Below are positions 1 through 11,530 of a stretch of DNA of 64,000 nt, piece after piece; within the stretch, counting starts at the first letter, position 1; every line of letters begins with the position of its first letter. Under the pieces are notes generated by a model. It did not search any database. It saw nothing but the letters and a program-made list of their open reading frames with translations, and was not told the DNA's origin. This DNA comes from Eucalyptus grandis (taxonomy: Eukaryota; Streptophyta; Magnoliopsida; Myrtales; Myrtaceae), in the NCBI RefSeq assembly GCF_016545825.1, contig NC_052618.1, forward strand, positions 11,337,398-11,401,397, given 5' to 3'. Position numbers and translations under genes: made by a program.

Positions 1-565
1 TGAAAGCTATGAAGGCAATCACGAGTACATCCGAGGGGATTGCTTCAGCGAAAAGCATTACATGCCATGCATATTTGAGGAAGAGTTTGGAGAAGATATA
101 ATTTGATAGATTGCCAAAAAGAGTGCAAACGCTAATACACGCCTAAATGATGGAAACAAAAAAATGAAAAAGATGCCACACAATTAGAACGGAAAAAAAG
201 TAAATGAAAATAAATAAGTACCTCAGGAAAGCAAATTAGGATGCCACGGGAGAAGGCAGGGGAAATCTCGGTCGAGTAGACTTGGGTAATTGTCAAGGTG
301 AACCTTGCGCCGAGGGTGGCCAAGGAGCAGCCGACGAGTAACATGGCAAAATTTTCTGCTGAACCCATAATAACGGGCCTAACAAAATATATGACCCTCG
401 CCATCACAATTGTCCAACGGCGAGCAAACTTCTCAGAAATCACTGTCGCTGACACCAGTTCAAGCAATGAGAACATGGCAAGGATGCCCGTCATTAGCTG
501 AAGCTGCAAATCGCTTAGAGCCAGGTCCGTCTTGATATATGGCGCAAGCTGGTCATTAACAGTTG
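1..565 (-). pseudogene. Polyol/monosaccharide transporter fragment, copy A
   Basis: Two exon pieces of a major-facilitator sugar transporter of the plant polyol/monosaccharide type. The upstream piece (about 222-552) encodes the GRR-like loop (here ARR, in SEKFARRWTIVMA), the LLVG.SLA helix and the EISPAFSRG.L..FPE motif typical of this family. A GT donor lies at 220-221, then a short intron of about 78 bp and an AG acceptor at 143-144. The downstream piece (1-142) runs off the window edge. The first helix, with the GYD..MSGA motif of full proteins, is absent. Compared with copy B the frame upstream of APYIKTD is shifted by one base. Proteins of this family import polyols or hexoses with protons at the plasma membrane; this remnant is not expected to work. 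Confidence 0.75.
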
Positions 566-929
566 AACTGTGAAAAATTCAAAATATAATGTACGTGAGA
601 TAAACGTGTAACATACGTACAATATAATTCCTCGAAGAAAATGACGGGGTAGATGTTTAGGAGATTAGAAGAAACATAAATGTTACTATGCATTGCCTAA
701 AAGACTTCAGTCTAGTTGTAGTGCTTCTAGGAGTTTCTATATAGCTTATCAAGACCATGAAGAAATATTATTTCTGGTCAACATATGATAGAATGAAGTA
801 TGAGGATGACATTGCTCGATGCCCCAAAGTATATCATACATAGGTATAATCATCAAAGCAATCTTCTACACCATGATACGTTCATGATTTCAGTTTAAAA
901 AAAATGGTGGGATAAGTGCACGTTTGCTT

Positions 930-1622
930 GAGTGAAGAAGTTTCCTGCAAATTAGTTTTATGAATTTTTATGGTGTTGGTAAGGATGGGCTTGACGAGGC
1001 CTAGATGGCCACGCCTAATGAGCCACTCTGGCGATTCTGGTATGTGGAAAGCTATGAAGGCAATCACGAGTACAACCGAGGGGATTGCTCCAGCAAAAAG
1101 CATCACACGCCATGCATATATGAGGATGAGTTTGGAGAAGATATAATTTGATAAATTGCCAAAAATAGTGCCAATGCTAATATACACTTAAATGATTGAA
1201 ACAAAAAAAAAAGAAAAAGATACCACAAAATTAGAAAGGAAAAAAAGGAAAGAAAATAAATAAGTACCTCAAGAAAGGAGATTAGGATGCCACGAGAGAA
1301 GGCAGGGGAGATCTCGATTGCGTAGACTGGGGCAATCGTCAAGGCGAAGCTTGCGCCAAGGCTGGCCAAGGAGCGGCCGACCAGCAACATGGCAAAATTT
1401 TTAGGCCGAACCCATAATGACGGGCCCAACGAAATATATGGCCCCTGCCATCACAATTGTCCAACGGCGACCAAATTTCTCAGAAATCACTGTCGCCGAC
1501 ACCACCCCTAGCAATGAGAACATAGCGAGGATGCCCGTCATGAGCTGAAGCTGCAAATCGCTTAGAACCAGATCCGTCTTGATATATGGTGCAAGCTCGA
1601 TTATCAGCAGTTGAATTGCCAA
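930..1622 (-). pseudogene. Polyol/monosaccharide transporter fragment, copy B
   Basis: Second unit of the tandem array. Exon piece 1268-1622 reads from APYIKTDL through SEKFGRRWTIVMAGA to PVIMGSA, then meets a stop: one extra base plus a C-to-T change near 1400 breaks the frame compared with copy D. The other frame continues with NFAMLLVGRSLASLGASF and EISPAFSRG. The donor is at 1266-1267; the next exon piece (about 930-1188) encodes YIFSKLILIYAWRVMLFAGAIPSV and the IPESPEWL motif. As in the other copies, only the middle helices are present; the N-terminal exon and everything after KIHKTN are missing. It is a pseudogene fragment, not a short gene. Confidence 0.75.
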
Positions 1623-1965
1623 AAATTCAACATAATAATGTACGTGAGATAAACAAGCAACATACGTGCGCGATATACGTGCAACACACGTGCGATATAA
1701 TTTTTCGAAGAAAATGATGGGGTAGATGTGTTAGGAAATTGGTAGAAACAGAAACGTGACCATGCGTTGCCTAAAAGACTTTACTCTAGTTGTAGTGCTT
1801 CCAGCAGTTTCTATATAGCTTATTAAGACCATGCAGAAAAATTATTTTTGGTCAGCAAGATAGAATGAAGTATGACGATGGCATTGCTTGATGCCCCAAA
1901 GTATATCATACAGAGGTGTCACCATCAAAGCAATCTTCTACACACGTTCATGATTTCAATTTTTT

Positions 1966-3595
1966 TTAAAAAAAAATTGTTGGGATAAGGGCGCGTTTGT
2001 TTGAGTGAAGAAGTTTCCTGCAATTAGTTTTATGAATTTTCATGGTCTTGGTAAGGATAGGCTTGGCGAGGCTTAGGTGGCCCCGCCTAATGAGCCACTT
2101 CGGCGATTCTGGCATGTGGAAAGCTATGAAGGCAACCACGAGTACAACCGAGGGGATTGCTCTAGCAAAAAGCATCACACGCCATGCATATGTGAGGAGC
2201 AGTTTGGAGAAAATATAATTTGATAGATTGTCAAAAAGAGTGCGAACGTTAATACACACCTAAATGATGGAAACAAACAAATGAAAAAGATGCTACAAAA
2301 TTAGAAAGGAAAAAAAGGAGATGAAATTAAATAAGTACCTCAGAAAAGGAGATTATAATGCCACGGGAGGAGGCAGGGGAGATCTCGGTCGCTTAGGCTG
2401 GGGCAATCGTCAAGGTGAAGCTTGCGTCGAGGCTGGCCAAGGAGTGGCCAACTAGCAACATGACAAAATTTTAGGCCTAACTCATAATGACAAGCCCAAC
2501 GAAATATATGGCCCCCGTCATCACAATTGTCCAACGGCGACCACATTTCTCAGAAATCATTATCGCTGATGTTGGAGAAATCCTCGTGAAGAGTTTTGAA
2601 GTTGACAAAATGTTTCCGTCAGTCTAGTCTGAAGGTCAGCAGACTCTGTTGGTTAAAGTCTGAAGACTTCCGGACAGCCAGACTCAAGACTCAAAGTCTA
2701 TCCTCATTGACAGTCACTGATCCGTTGAAGAAAGGTTATCCCGAACTGGATGTTTTGTTCAGGATTTAACCTTATCATCTGGAGAAGATCTCGTGGCTGG
2801 AGAAGACGTATCGTAAATCCTTTGATTGATCAAGATTGATTCAATGACTGAAGATTCGATGATTGTCTAAATATTATTGGAAGGTTCTACTTATGGAAAC
2901 CGAGATCCTGATTGTATGGGCGAACAGGATTGATGGGCTATCAACACGTTCCTTTAATAGCTCGAACGATCTTCCTAATTGATTCCGTCCAATGGGTAGA
3001 TTGGAGGAATTCCTTTGGAAAGTGCCAACGGGTATGATGGCATAAAGGAGTATATAAGGAAGACGTTCTTAGTTGTTTAGGTGTGTGTGCGCAATAGAAG
3101 AATTCCAAAGTTTGAAGCTCCTATTTGTTTAGATAAATCTCTTGAGCGAATACTTGTATAAAAAAAAGAGTCTATATTTGTGAGAGACCTTGAGGAGGTG
3201 TGATAGAACATCTACACTGTGGAATCAAGGCAAAGCTGTGCTGTAACTTCTCTTTTGATCATAGTAAAATCCAGCCGGTGGGCTGTCAGTGCGGAAGAGT
3301 GGACGTAGGCTTGGAATAAGCCGAACCACTATAAATCCTGTGTTTGATTTTCTCTTCTCTCTCTACATCGATCGTATTTCAATCTGTTGCTTCCGTATTT
3401 GAGAAAAATTGTTTGTGCGCCTATTCACCCCCCCTCTAGGTGTTTATACTAGCAATATCAGCTGACACCACCCCCAAGCAATGAGAACATAGTAAGGATG
3501 CTTGTCATGAGTTGAAGCTGCAAATCGCTTAGAGCCAAGTCTATCTTGATATATGGCGCAATCCCGATCATCAGCAGTTGAACTGCCAAAAAATC
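1966..3595 (-). pseudogene. Polyol/monosaccharide transporter fragment, copy C, split by a solo LTR
   Basis: Third unit. The homologous exon is cut in two: 2339-2564 carries the SRG..FPE end, and 3466-3595 carries AVQLLMIGIAPYIKIDLALS. Between them sits a solo LTR (2570-3460). The exon also has in-frame stops where copy D reads MGSAQNF. The downstream exon piece (about 1985-2260) encodes YIFSKLLLTYAWRVMLFARA and MPESPKWL. It was a pseudogene fragment of the same middle portion as its neighbours, and the LTR insertion is a later event because the flanks join cleanly when it is removed. Confidence 0.75.
2565..3465. mobile_element. Solo LTR with 5-bp target duplication
   Basis: An 891-bp block (2570-3460) begins TGTTGGAGAAATCC and ends AGCAATATCA, so it has TG...CA ends. 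It is bordered by GCTGA on both sides (2565-2569 and 3461-3465). Removing it and one GCTGA restores the transporter exon seen in copies B and D. A TATA-like TATATAAGG lies near 3052, and the last part carries CTATTCACCCCCCCTCTAGG, a 3' end I recognise from plant Copia LTRs. No internal region or second LTR is present, so this is a recombined solo LTR. The family is not proven. Confidence 0.85.
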
Positions 3596-3929
3596 AAAAT
3601 AATAATGTATGTGCGATAAACGTGCAACGTACGTGCGATATACGTGTAACATACGTGCGATATAATTCCTCGAAGAAAATGGTGGGGTAGATGTGTTAAG
3701 AAATTGGGAGAATAAAAAATGTTACCTTGCGCTACCTAAAAGACTTCAGTCTAGTTGTAGTGCTTACAGCAGTTTCTATATAGCTTATCAAGACCATGTC
3801 GACAAATTATTTCTTGTCAACAAGATAGAATGTAGTATGAGGATGACATTGCTCGATGCCCCAAGGTATATCATACAGAGGTATAATTATCAAAGCAATC
3901 TTCTACATCATGATACGCTCATGATTTCG

Positions 3930-4650
3930 ATTTTAAAAAAATTTTTGGGATAAGGGCATGTTTGCTTGAGTGAATGAGTTTCCTGCAAATTAGTTTTATG
4001 AATTTTCATTGTCTTGGTAAGGATGGGCTTCGCGAGGCCTAGGTGGCCCCGCCTAGTGAGCCACTCTGACGATTCTGGCATGTGGAAAGCTATGAAGGCA
4101 ACCACGAGTACAACCGAGGGCATTGCTCCAGCGAAAAGCATTACACGCCATGCATATTTGAGGAGGAGTTTAGAGAAGATATAATTTGATAGATTGCCAA
4201 AAAGAGTGCCAACGCTTATACACACCTAAATGATGGAAACAAAAAGTGAAAAAGATGCCGCAAAATTAGAAAGGAAAAAAAGGAAATGAAAATAAATAAG
4301 TACCTCAGGAAAGGAGATTAGGATGCAACGGGGGAAGGCATGGGAGATCTCGGTCGCGTAGACTAGGGCAATCGTCAAGGTGAAGCTTACGCCGAGGGTG
4401 GCCAAGGAGCGGCCGACTAGCAACATGGCAAAATTTTGGGCCGAACCCATAATGACAAGCCCAACGAAATATATGGCCTCCCGCCATCACAATTGTCTAA
4501 CGGCGAGCAAACTTCTCAGAAATCACACCACCCCAAGCAATGAGAACATAACAAGGATGCCTGTCATGAGCTAAAGCTGCAAATCGCTTAGAGCCAGGTT
4601 CGTCTTGATATATGGCGCAAGTCTGGTCATCAACAGTTGAACTGTCAAAA
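3930..4650 (-). pseudogene. Polyol/monosaccharide transporter fragment, copy D
   Basis: Fourth and best-kept unit. Exon piece 4304-4650 includes MGSAQNFAMLLVGRSLATLG and EISHAFPRC.L.SFPE; the donor is at 4302-4303 and the second piece (about 3930-4227) encodes SVGTLFGNLSNYIFSKLLL and MPESSEWL. Relative to other copies there is a deletion in the segment linking ILAMFSLLG to the EK..RR loop (near 4500-4530), which breaks the reading frame. The outer exons are missing here too. Upstream (4,690-4,760) lies the array spacer with repeated ACGTGCGATATA words. Confidence 0.7.
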
Positions 4651-4760
4651 ATTCAAAATAATAATGTACTTGCGATAAACGTGCAATATACGTGCGATAT
4701 ACATGCAACATACGTGCGATATAATTCCTCGAAGAAAATGATGGGGTAGATGTGTTAGGA

Positions 4761-5493
4761 GCCCACGCATCTTCCCCATCATCTTCTAGCTCTATCTCTA
4801 TCCCGTGTGCTCTGAATGCCTCCACATCCTCTTCTTGCTGGTGTCCCAACCCATCTCTCCCATTCTCTCCTTCTTCTCATTCATGGAACATCTGCAACAA
4901 AAATGTTGGTAGCTATCATCCGGCTCTTCATCTCCTTCGTTGAACATCCGCAACAGAAATTCCCAATAGCTATCATCCATCCGAATGGCTGACAATCCAT
5001 CCACTCAAGTGTAGAAATGTGTTTGGTAATGCAACAATTTCTTTTTTGCATTTATTCATTTTTTATTCTTGCTCATGGATCGCTGACCGTCGTTGTCCGC
5101 TGCTGCCGTTGCACGACGGCCCGCGGCTGACCGTCACCGGCGACCGTCGTCGCAAAGCCCATTGGTTGCCGCCTCTTGCCCGCCGTCGGCGGCGACATCG
5201 TCGGTGATGGTCGGCTGCAGGCCGTCGTGCAACGGCTGTGGTAGCGATGGCCGGCGGCAGCGGTCGGCAGTGGCTCCAGGTGATTGGAGGTTGCCGTGGC
5301 AAGAGAGAGAAACAAAAGAAAAAAGAAAAGAAAATTGACTTATTTCTAGAAATTGTTCTCGGGAACAAGAAGCTACTTTTTTGTTTCTCAAAACTGTTCC
5401 CGGGAACAAAAAATTAGAGAAATTGTTCCTGGGAACAAATGTTTTACCAAATAGGTTTTTGTTCTTTTTTTGTTCCGGGAACAAAAGAACAGA
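4761..5493. mobile_element. Insertion with MITE-like part, GC-rich core
   Basis: Spacer sequence of the array breaks at about 4,761 and resumes at about 5,494 (AATTGGGAGAAACAG), so roughly 730 bp are inserted. The right part (about 5,010-5,490) starts with TGTTTGGTAATGC, has arms with GTTCCCGGGAACAA-type words and a GC-rich inverted core of GCCGTCG/CGACGGC triplets, like the better-defined MITEs at 36,627 and 43,960. The left part (4,761-5,010) is unlike them; its minus strand is open but I recognise no protein in it. I could not define a target duplication. Confidence 0.45.
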
Positions 5494-5526
5494 AATTGGG
5501 AGAAACAGAAACGTTACCTTGCGCTG

Positions 5527-6804
5527 CCATAAAAGGATCTAGTAAAAATATCAAAAATCACCACAACAAACGAAGACCATAAAATTGTAAAACTAAAATC
5601 CAGAAATCAAGGTACATTATGAGAGCATGGTCGGTATAAGAAAGCACGCATTCATCCTTCAAAAAGAGATTTATGACTACATATAAGCAAACCAATTGGT
5701 GGTTGACAATCAAATCACACATCATTATCATGTTAAATTCGTGACAAAAGCTAAGATGGTGTGAAGACCGTGACTAAGGATTTATATCTTTAAAGCAAGT
5801 AACTTAGTGACTTGATTAATCTTGGTAATAAAACCGATGAAAAATAATAATTAGATCTATAAAATATGTTGAAATAAGTAGCTCGATATATATAAAAAAA
5901 CACGTGCTTTAATTTGTTGATGAGAGTTGTAACATGCTGTTTATGTTAGGAGGTGGTGCAAATCGTTAAATATCTAACTTATTAGTTCGTCAAAACAACT
6001 AGAGATAAATGCATTATATTTTCTTTAAAACTTGGCATGATTGGGTCATAAAATTAAAATGACTCAGGGACTATCAATCTTGATTGGTTTGTCCCTTGAC
6101 TCTAAATTTGACACGCTTCTTATAAAAAGAAGAGCTAATTTAAGTTACTCTTTTACTTAGTTAGGTAGTTAGCCAATACATATAAAATTCCGAGTGGGGA
6201 AATCTTCCATACTTAGCCGGACCTATTTAAGACCATACTCATGATCTCTCACCTATGCAATATGTCTTATGGACATGGAAATGGACATGGAATTGGTCAT
6301 ACCCATTATGCCATAACTTAATGTATCACGTCATATATCCACAGAAAGTAGCCTATAATTCTATGCTATAGCCAAAGAATTATTAGGCGAACCCACATCC
6401 ACAAAATACCCTACTTTTTTCATGGACCTAGTAAGACAGAACAAGAGCTTGGGTCGACAACCAAAGATGGATCTTATAAATATTTTCTCAATAGGGTAAA
6501 ATGATCTACAATTGCATAGAAATGAAATATATTAATTTGAGGTATAGAAGCAGTTACACGTAGAACTCAAGAATACCCTCCTCTTTAATTGAGATTTATG
6601 AAAAAATTATAACAATGTAGTTGAATTAATCATGCAAAAGGGAATCGCAAGACTTGGGTATATCTTACACCCTTTGCATTCCATATCGTATAGACAATGT
6701 CTGACTATTTACCAAAATGCCCACTTTTGGACAAGATGAAGTATGCCTCCTTTTTGGCACGTCCACATGGCTGCTTGTATTTGGGACAATTGTACATCGT
6801 ACGA
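5527..6804. other. Noncoding 3' flank of unit 1
   Basis: No gene seen. AT-rich DNA conserved in order in the other units (24,451-25,665; 36,348-38,130 plus 41,676-43,121; 54,674-56,859), where it is interrupted by transposons. It lies between the unit start and the stop codon of the WAT1-like gene, so the last part would include the 3' UTR. No clear polyadenylation signal could be assigned. Confidence 0.6.
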
Positions 6805-8232
6805 TTATACAAGGTCAGTCGCTCGTTCAACTTGATCTTCCCCTTCTCCTCTTTTCTCTTCGAGACTTTCTTTCATCACTTCGCTTTCCTTTTGCGATGG
6901 CTCTCGAACATCGTCACCCTCCTTAACATCGTTCTCATTAGGAGAGGCAACAACGATCTTGATGGATTTAGACTCACTGGGGCTGCTCAACAGGACTAAC
7001 CGATTCGTCTTCTTATCCTCCTTCCTTTTGCCCCACAGCACCACATAGAGACCAAGTACTATGAGCCCTGACCCTAGAATGCTGCCATAAAAATAGATCG
7101 AGAATTTCAGATATCTCGTGTTAATTTATTTGAAGGGTTCGAATACTTTAAAAATATGCGTATATCTATCAATTTATATACCTTCCCATATGCAATTTTT
7201 CGTCCAACACCATAGACCCCGCCAAGGCCACGGTCACCAGCATCAAAGGATTGAAAATCGACACGAACACCGGTCCTCTCATCCGCACACACCAAGCAAT
7301 CAGAGTATAGCACAACGCGGAAGCGACTATCCCCTACAACACCACAGCCGAGGATTAGTCGACGACACGTAATTGGGTAATTTGACGGTCGATATTGAGC
7401 CCTAATGAATGTGCACGACATTGGTAAGTAAGGGGCTTGTAGTGGGTACCGAGTATGATACGGTGAGGAGCCTGATGTTCCATCCGAGCTTCCACTGGCT
7501 CCAATCCCTCTCTCGGCACAGTGCATAAACTGCCGCTTGGATCGAACCCATGAAGGTCATCAGGGCCGTGCTTGTGTATTGTTGCGGGAAACCTTCGCTC
7601 ATCTTCGCCTGTCCAAAAGATCATTTTCCATTAGGACGACGACACGAAGCGAAGCAAAGGAAAGATCTCACGCAGTGAAACGAAGCAAGGTCAAAGGCGA
7701 AAACATGAAGAGACGTATTGGAAAGAAAAGGCGAAGACCCACCTGAATGATCAGCCACGAAGCGTAGCAGAAGCAGCTGGCCACGGCCAGAAGCGATCCC
7801 AGGAGGAGATCGTTCGAGCCCTCCTGGCCCCGCTGGGTCGCCGCCACGTGGCGCAGCAGGTTCACGTGCGTTGACCAGAGGTTGACTTCCGCACCCTTGT
7901 AGAACGTGAGCAGTATCGCCCCACCGATCCCCATTAATGTTCCCGCCGCCTTTGCCTTCTCTGCAATCGTCCTCAGCCTCACCTTCTCCAACCTAATCTC
8001 GATCGACCAACGCGAACATGAAAGAAAATAGCAACCCTCGTCAGAAGAACATCTCAGCTGAAGATCCACATGCTGAGGAACTTGCATTAGAAAACCAGAA
8101 AACTTCCCCATGCATGAACACCTGAGCCTTCGATATATATGCACTGGAAGTCTGTTTTTAGAAGAAAAATCTAGTAACGGTTGTATATCTAGTCTGCTCC
8201 AGTATATGGAAACATGGCTTTTAGGCTGTTAT

Positions 8233-8481
8233 TGAAAGAAAGCAATAAAGAGAGGCAAGAAGAAAAAGGAAGAAGACAGAGAGAATGTTGTAGAGGAATT
8301 TCTGTATTTCGATTGTGTATTGAATGTACAATTCAATCTTAATAAATAATACAAGATGTATTCTGTGCAAGGAAATAAAAGATCTAATAATCAATCTAGA
8401 CCTAAATCTAATATTTAATTGACATAAATACACAAAACACAATCAATCAAGATACGGGACAATCCCGCATATCTTCCAACA
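8233..8481 (-). repeat. 3' LTR of the Copia element
   Basis: 249 bp, TGAAAGAAAGC...TTCCAACA on the plus strand. It is next to the purine-rich tract, so it is the 3' LTR. It shares 243 of 249 positions with 13,579-13,827. Confidence 0.93.
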
Positions 8482-8488
8482 CTCCCTC

Positions 8489-9484
8489 TCAAGCTGGTGG
8501 CTTGTAGATGTCCAAGACGCCTAGCTTGTTCAGTAGATATGCATGTTGTCGCTGACATAAGGGCTTGGTGAACATGTCTGCTGGCTGTTCCAATGTCCCA
8601 ATTCCTCTTGTCTCAATTACTCCTTCTTGGATCTTTTCCCGTGTAAAATGACAATCCACTTCTATATGCTTGGTTCTTTCATGCACTATAGGATTAGATG
8701 CAAGTTTAAGAGCCGCATCATTATCACAATATAGCTTTGTGGATCCTTGCACTTCTACTCCGAGATCCTTGAGTAGTCCTTGTATCCAAACTACTTGACA
8801 TGTAGCTTTAGCCATAGCTCGATATTCTGCTTCGGCTGAAGAAAGAGACACAAGAGAGCTTTGTTTCTTGGTCTTCCAAGAAAGAAGAGATTCTCCCAAT
8901 TTGATGCAATATCCAGTTACAGATCCTCTACTAATGGGATATGTTGCATAGTCTACATCACAATATGCTGACATCCTTAAGTCACCTTTTCTAGATAGAA
9001 GTATCCCAAGTCCTGGACATTTCTTCAAATACTTCACAACCTTCAAGGTTGCATCCAAGTGAGATCGCTTTGGCTGATGCATGAACTGGCTAAGTGTCTG
9101 AACCGCATATGAGATATTAGGTCTAGTCATCGTCAGATATATAAGTTTCCCGACAAGTCTTTGATAGCCTGATGAATCGCTGAGTACAGGATCATCACTC
9201 CGAGATATTCCTTTATCATAATCTGCGGTGGTCAGTTTGGCATTTTGCTCTATGGGAATTACGGTTGGCTTGCATCCTGAAAGACCTGCCTCTGATATGA
9301 TCTCTAATATAAATTTCCGTTGACTCAGGGAGATCCCTTTGTCAAAACGGGCAATTTCAATCCCAAGGAAGTATTTCGGTGCTCCTAAATCTTTAATATG
9401 AAAGGTAGCATGTAGATATTCCTTGAAATTCTCTATAGAGGTTTTATCATTTCCCATAACAAGTATGTCATCAACATAAATCAT
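8489..9484 (-). pseudogene. Copia pol: reverse transcriptase end and RNase H
   Basis: An open stretch of 331 codons starts within the catalytic YVDD motif (IYVDDILVMGN), continues through FHIKDLGAPKYFLGIEIAR and the VGKLIYLTMTRPNISYAV segment, and ends with the RNase H signature (SSAEAEYRAMA, YCDNDAALKLASNP, HERTKHIEVDCH, PADMFTKPL). All are standard for plant Copia elements. It is separated from the rest of pol by frameshifts at about 9,490 and about 9,560 and by an in-frame TAG near 9,652, so it is a broken portion of one polyprotein rather than a gene. Confidence 0.93.
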
Positions 9485-9651
9485 CGATAGATAGATGACA
9501 TACCTTTAGTACGAAAAATAAAGCATAATCATGCTTGGATTGTTTAAAGCCTCTTTGTTGTAAGAGCACTAGCAAATTTTGCGTACCATTGCCTGGAAGC
9601 CTGTTTTAATCCATAAAGGGATTTCCAGAGACGACATACCTTATTCTCCCC

Positions 9652-10518
9652 CTATCTCCGGATGCCTGGAGGAACATCCATGTAGATTTCTTCATCCAGA
9701 TCACCATGGAGGAAGGCATTATGAACATCCATCTGGTGTAGATTCCAGTCATTAATAGCAGCAACAGCTAAGAATGAACGTACTGTGACATCTTTGGCAA
9801 CAGGAGAAAACGTCTCGTGATAGTCAAAACCTTCTCGTTGGGTAAACCCTTTAGCTACCAATCTTGCCTTGTATCGTTCAATAGAGCCATCAGCACGATA
9901 CTTGATCTTATAAACCCATTTGCATTCAATTGGTTTGCGATGATTTGGTAATTGAACAAGATCCCATGTGTTGTTATCAGTAAGTGCCTTCAATTCTGCC
10001 GCCATGGCTTCTTGCCATTTAGGATGAGTGGATGCTTCGTCATAACTAGACGGTTCCTTGTCGTCGGATAAACGACTAATACAACATCTATGTTCCTGAG
10101 ATAGTCTATGAAAAGAAACATAGGAGGAGATTGGATGTTGAATACCTGTAGAATTGTGAGCAGCACATACATAATCCTTTGTCCAAGTTGGAGGTTTTGT
10201 AGCCCGGCCAGACCATCTAGGATACTCAACTCCAGTTGCAGATTGTGATGTCTCTTGTGAGGAAGTTGGTGCATATACTTCTATATTGGCAATGGAATCT
10301 TCTTCTGCATCTTGCTGAATCTGTGCTGGAGTGGTCAAATGTTCATCAGAACTGGATGAAATTAATTGGGGAGTAGAATCAAGATTCCTTGGTTGTGTCA
10401 CTGGTATGTAAGAAAGATCTTGATAAGAAGCCTCATCAGAAAAAAATCTGATGTCTGGGAACTGTCTTGTGACCGTCATTTGGAGATGTATTGTTTGAAA
10501 ATGGAAAAATATTCTCAT
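9652..10518 (-). pseudogene. Copia pol: linker and start of reverse transcriptase
   Basis: Open stretch carrying the WQEAM..E..AL..N.TWDLV motif, [40 protein letters not shown], and [20 protein letters not shown], the canonical start of the Copia reverse transcriptase. The frame ends in a TAG right after PPGIRR, where other elements continue; the following sequence still reads [15 protein letters not shown] in the same direction, so this is a point nonsense change. Confidence 0.92.
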
Positions 10519-11340
10519 GGAAAATCACATCGCGACTGACTAAGAATTCTCCTGTTGAGATCTCAAGAACCCGATATCCTTTCTGGAGATTGGGATATCC
10601 CATAAGGATGCATCGATGTGCACGTGGGCCAAATTTATCTCGAGATCCCATTGTAGAGATATAACAGAGACATCCGAAGATCCTGAGATGGTTTAATTCT
10701 GGCTTCTTTCCAAACAGCAGCTCGAATGGCGTTCGCCCATTCAGGATTCGAGTAGGCATTCGATTAATAAGATAAGCTGCTGTAGTGACACACTCGCCCC
10801 AATAATTGTATGGAATAGATGCCTGAAATTTTAGAGCACGGGCGACTTCCAGCAGATGTCGATGCTTTCTTTCAACCACACCATTTTGTTGTGGTGAATA
10901 TACACATGAATGTTCATGTTGAATGCCATGAGAATTAAATAATGAAGAACATTCATGACTAAAAAATTCTCTCCCGTTATCAGTACGAATCCGCTGAATG
11001 GATTTCTGGAATTGATTCTTAGATAGTAGGATGAAATTCTTCAGGTGAGAAACAACTTGATTCTTAGAGTGCATCAAGAAAAGCCACGTTGCCCGAGAAA
11101 AATCATCTACTATTGTAAGAAAATAACGAGAACCATCATGATTGTCTGTATGATATGGTCCCCAATGTCTACATGAATCAATGCAAAGATATCACTAGTT
11201 CTTGAAGTACTAGAGGGAAATGGTGTTCTTGATTGCTTTGCAAGAGGACAAATAGAACATTTAGGACATGGAAAGGAAGCACTATGACCCAATCTCATGT
11301 GCATAATAAAATTTCTATCATTGGTAGTAGAATTACACAA
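10436..11340 (-). pseudogene. Copia pol: integrase region
   Basis: 11,110-11,340 carries the integrase zinc-binding end (HMRLGHSAS..CPKC..CPLAKQSRTPF). 10,436-11,077 carries the core: RIRTDNGREFFS, GIQHEHSCVYSPQQNGVVERKHRHLLE and the NRMPTRIL.GRTPFELLFG segment. The two are in different frames, so at least one frameshift lies near 11,080-11,110. The core D-N-G and Q-N-G-V-V-E-R motifs keep the expected catalytic Asp and Glu. Confidence 0.92.
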
Positions 11341-11530
11341 TGATTTTTTATTGCAAGAAAAATTGAAATTACTTGGAAAATCCGTCCAGAAATAGAGTCC
11401 TTCGAGAGATTACCCAAGCCCATCGGTCCCGCCGCGAAAGGGCCTGAAATAAACAGGTGTCAGCATCGAAAAATACCCGGCATGAATTTTCTTTGCAGGC
11501 TCTAGACACAGATATGAGGTTGAAATGGAA

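Larger units (their letters stand above)
1..4760. repeat. Tandem array, period about 1.05-1.07 kb, of transporter exon units
   Basis: The word GCTATGAAGG recurs at 6, 1051, 2123 and 4089, giving steps of 1045, 1072 and 1966 bases; the last step is about 1070 once the 891-bp LTR and its 5-bp duplication are removed. Each unit holds the same two middle exons plus a spacer with repeated ACGTGCGATATA words and a conserved CTTCAGTCTAGTTGTAGTGC block. The array runs off the left edge. Unit D is interrupted at about 4,761 by inserted sequence, and its spacer resumes at about 5,494. Confidence 0.8.

Noticed and set aside
4798..5004. Open minus-strand frame with MDDSYWEFLLRMF as a transposase start
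   Set aside because: No family could be named and the stretch is short; kept only as part of the unexplained left portion of the insertion at 4,761.
5063..5484. Overlapping open frames on both strands
   Set aside because: GC-rich inverted core of an inserted element; no motif, low-complexity composition.
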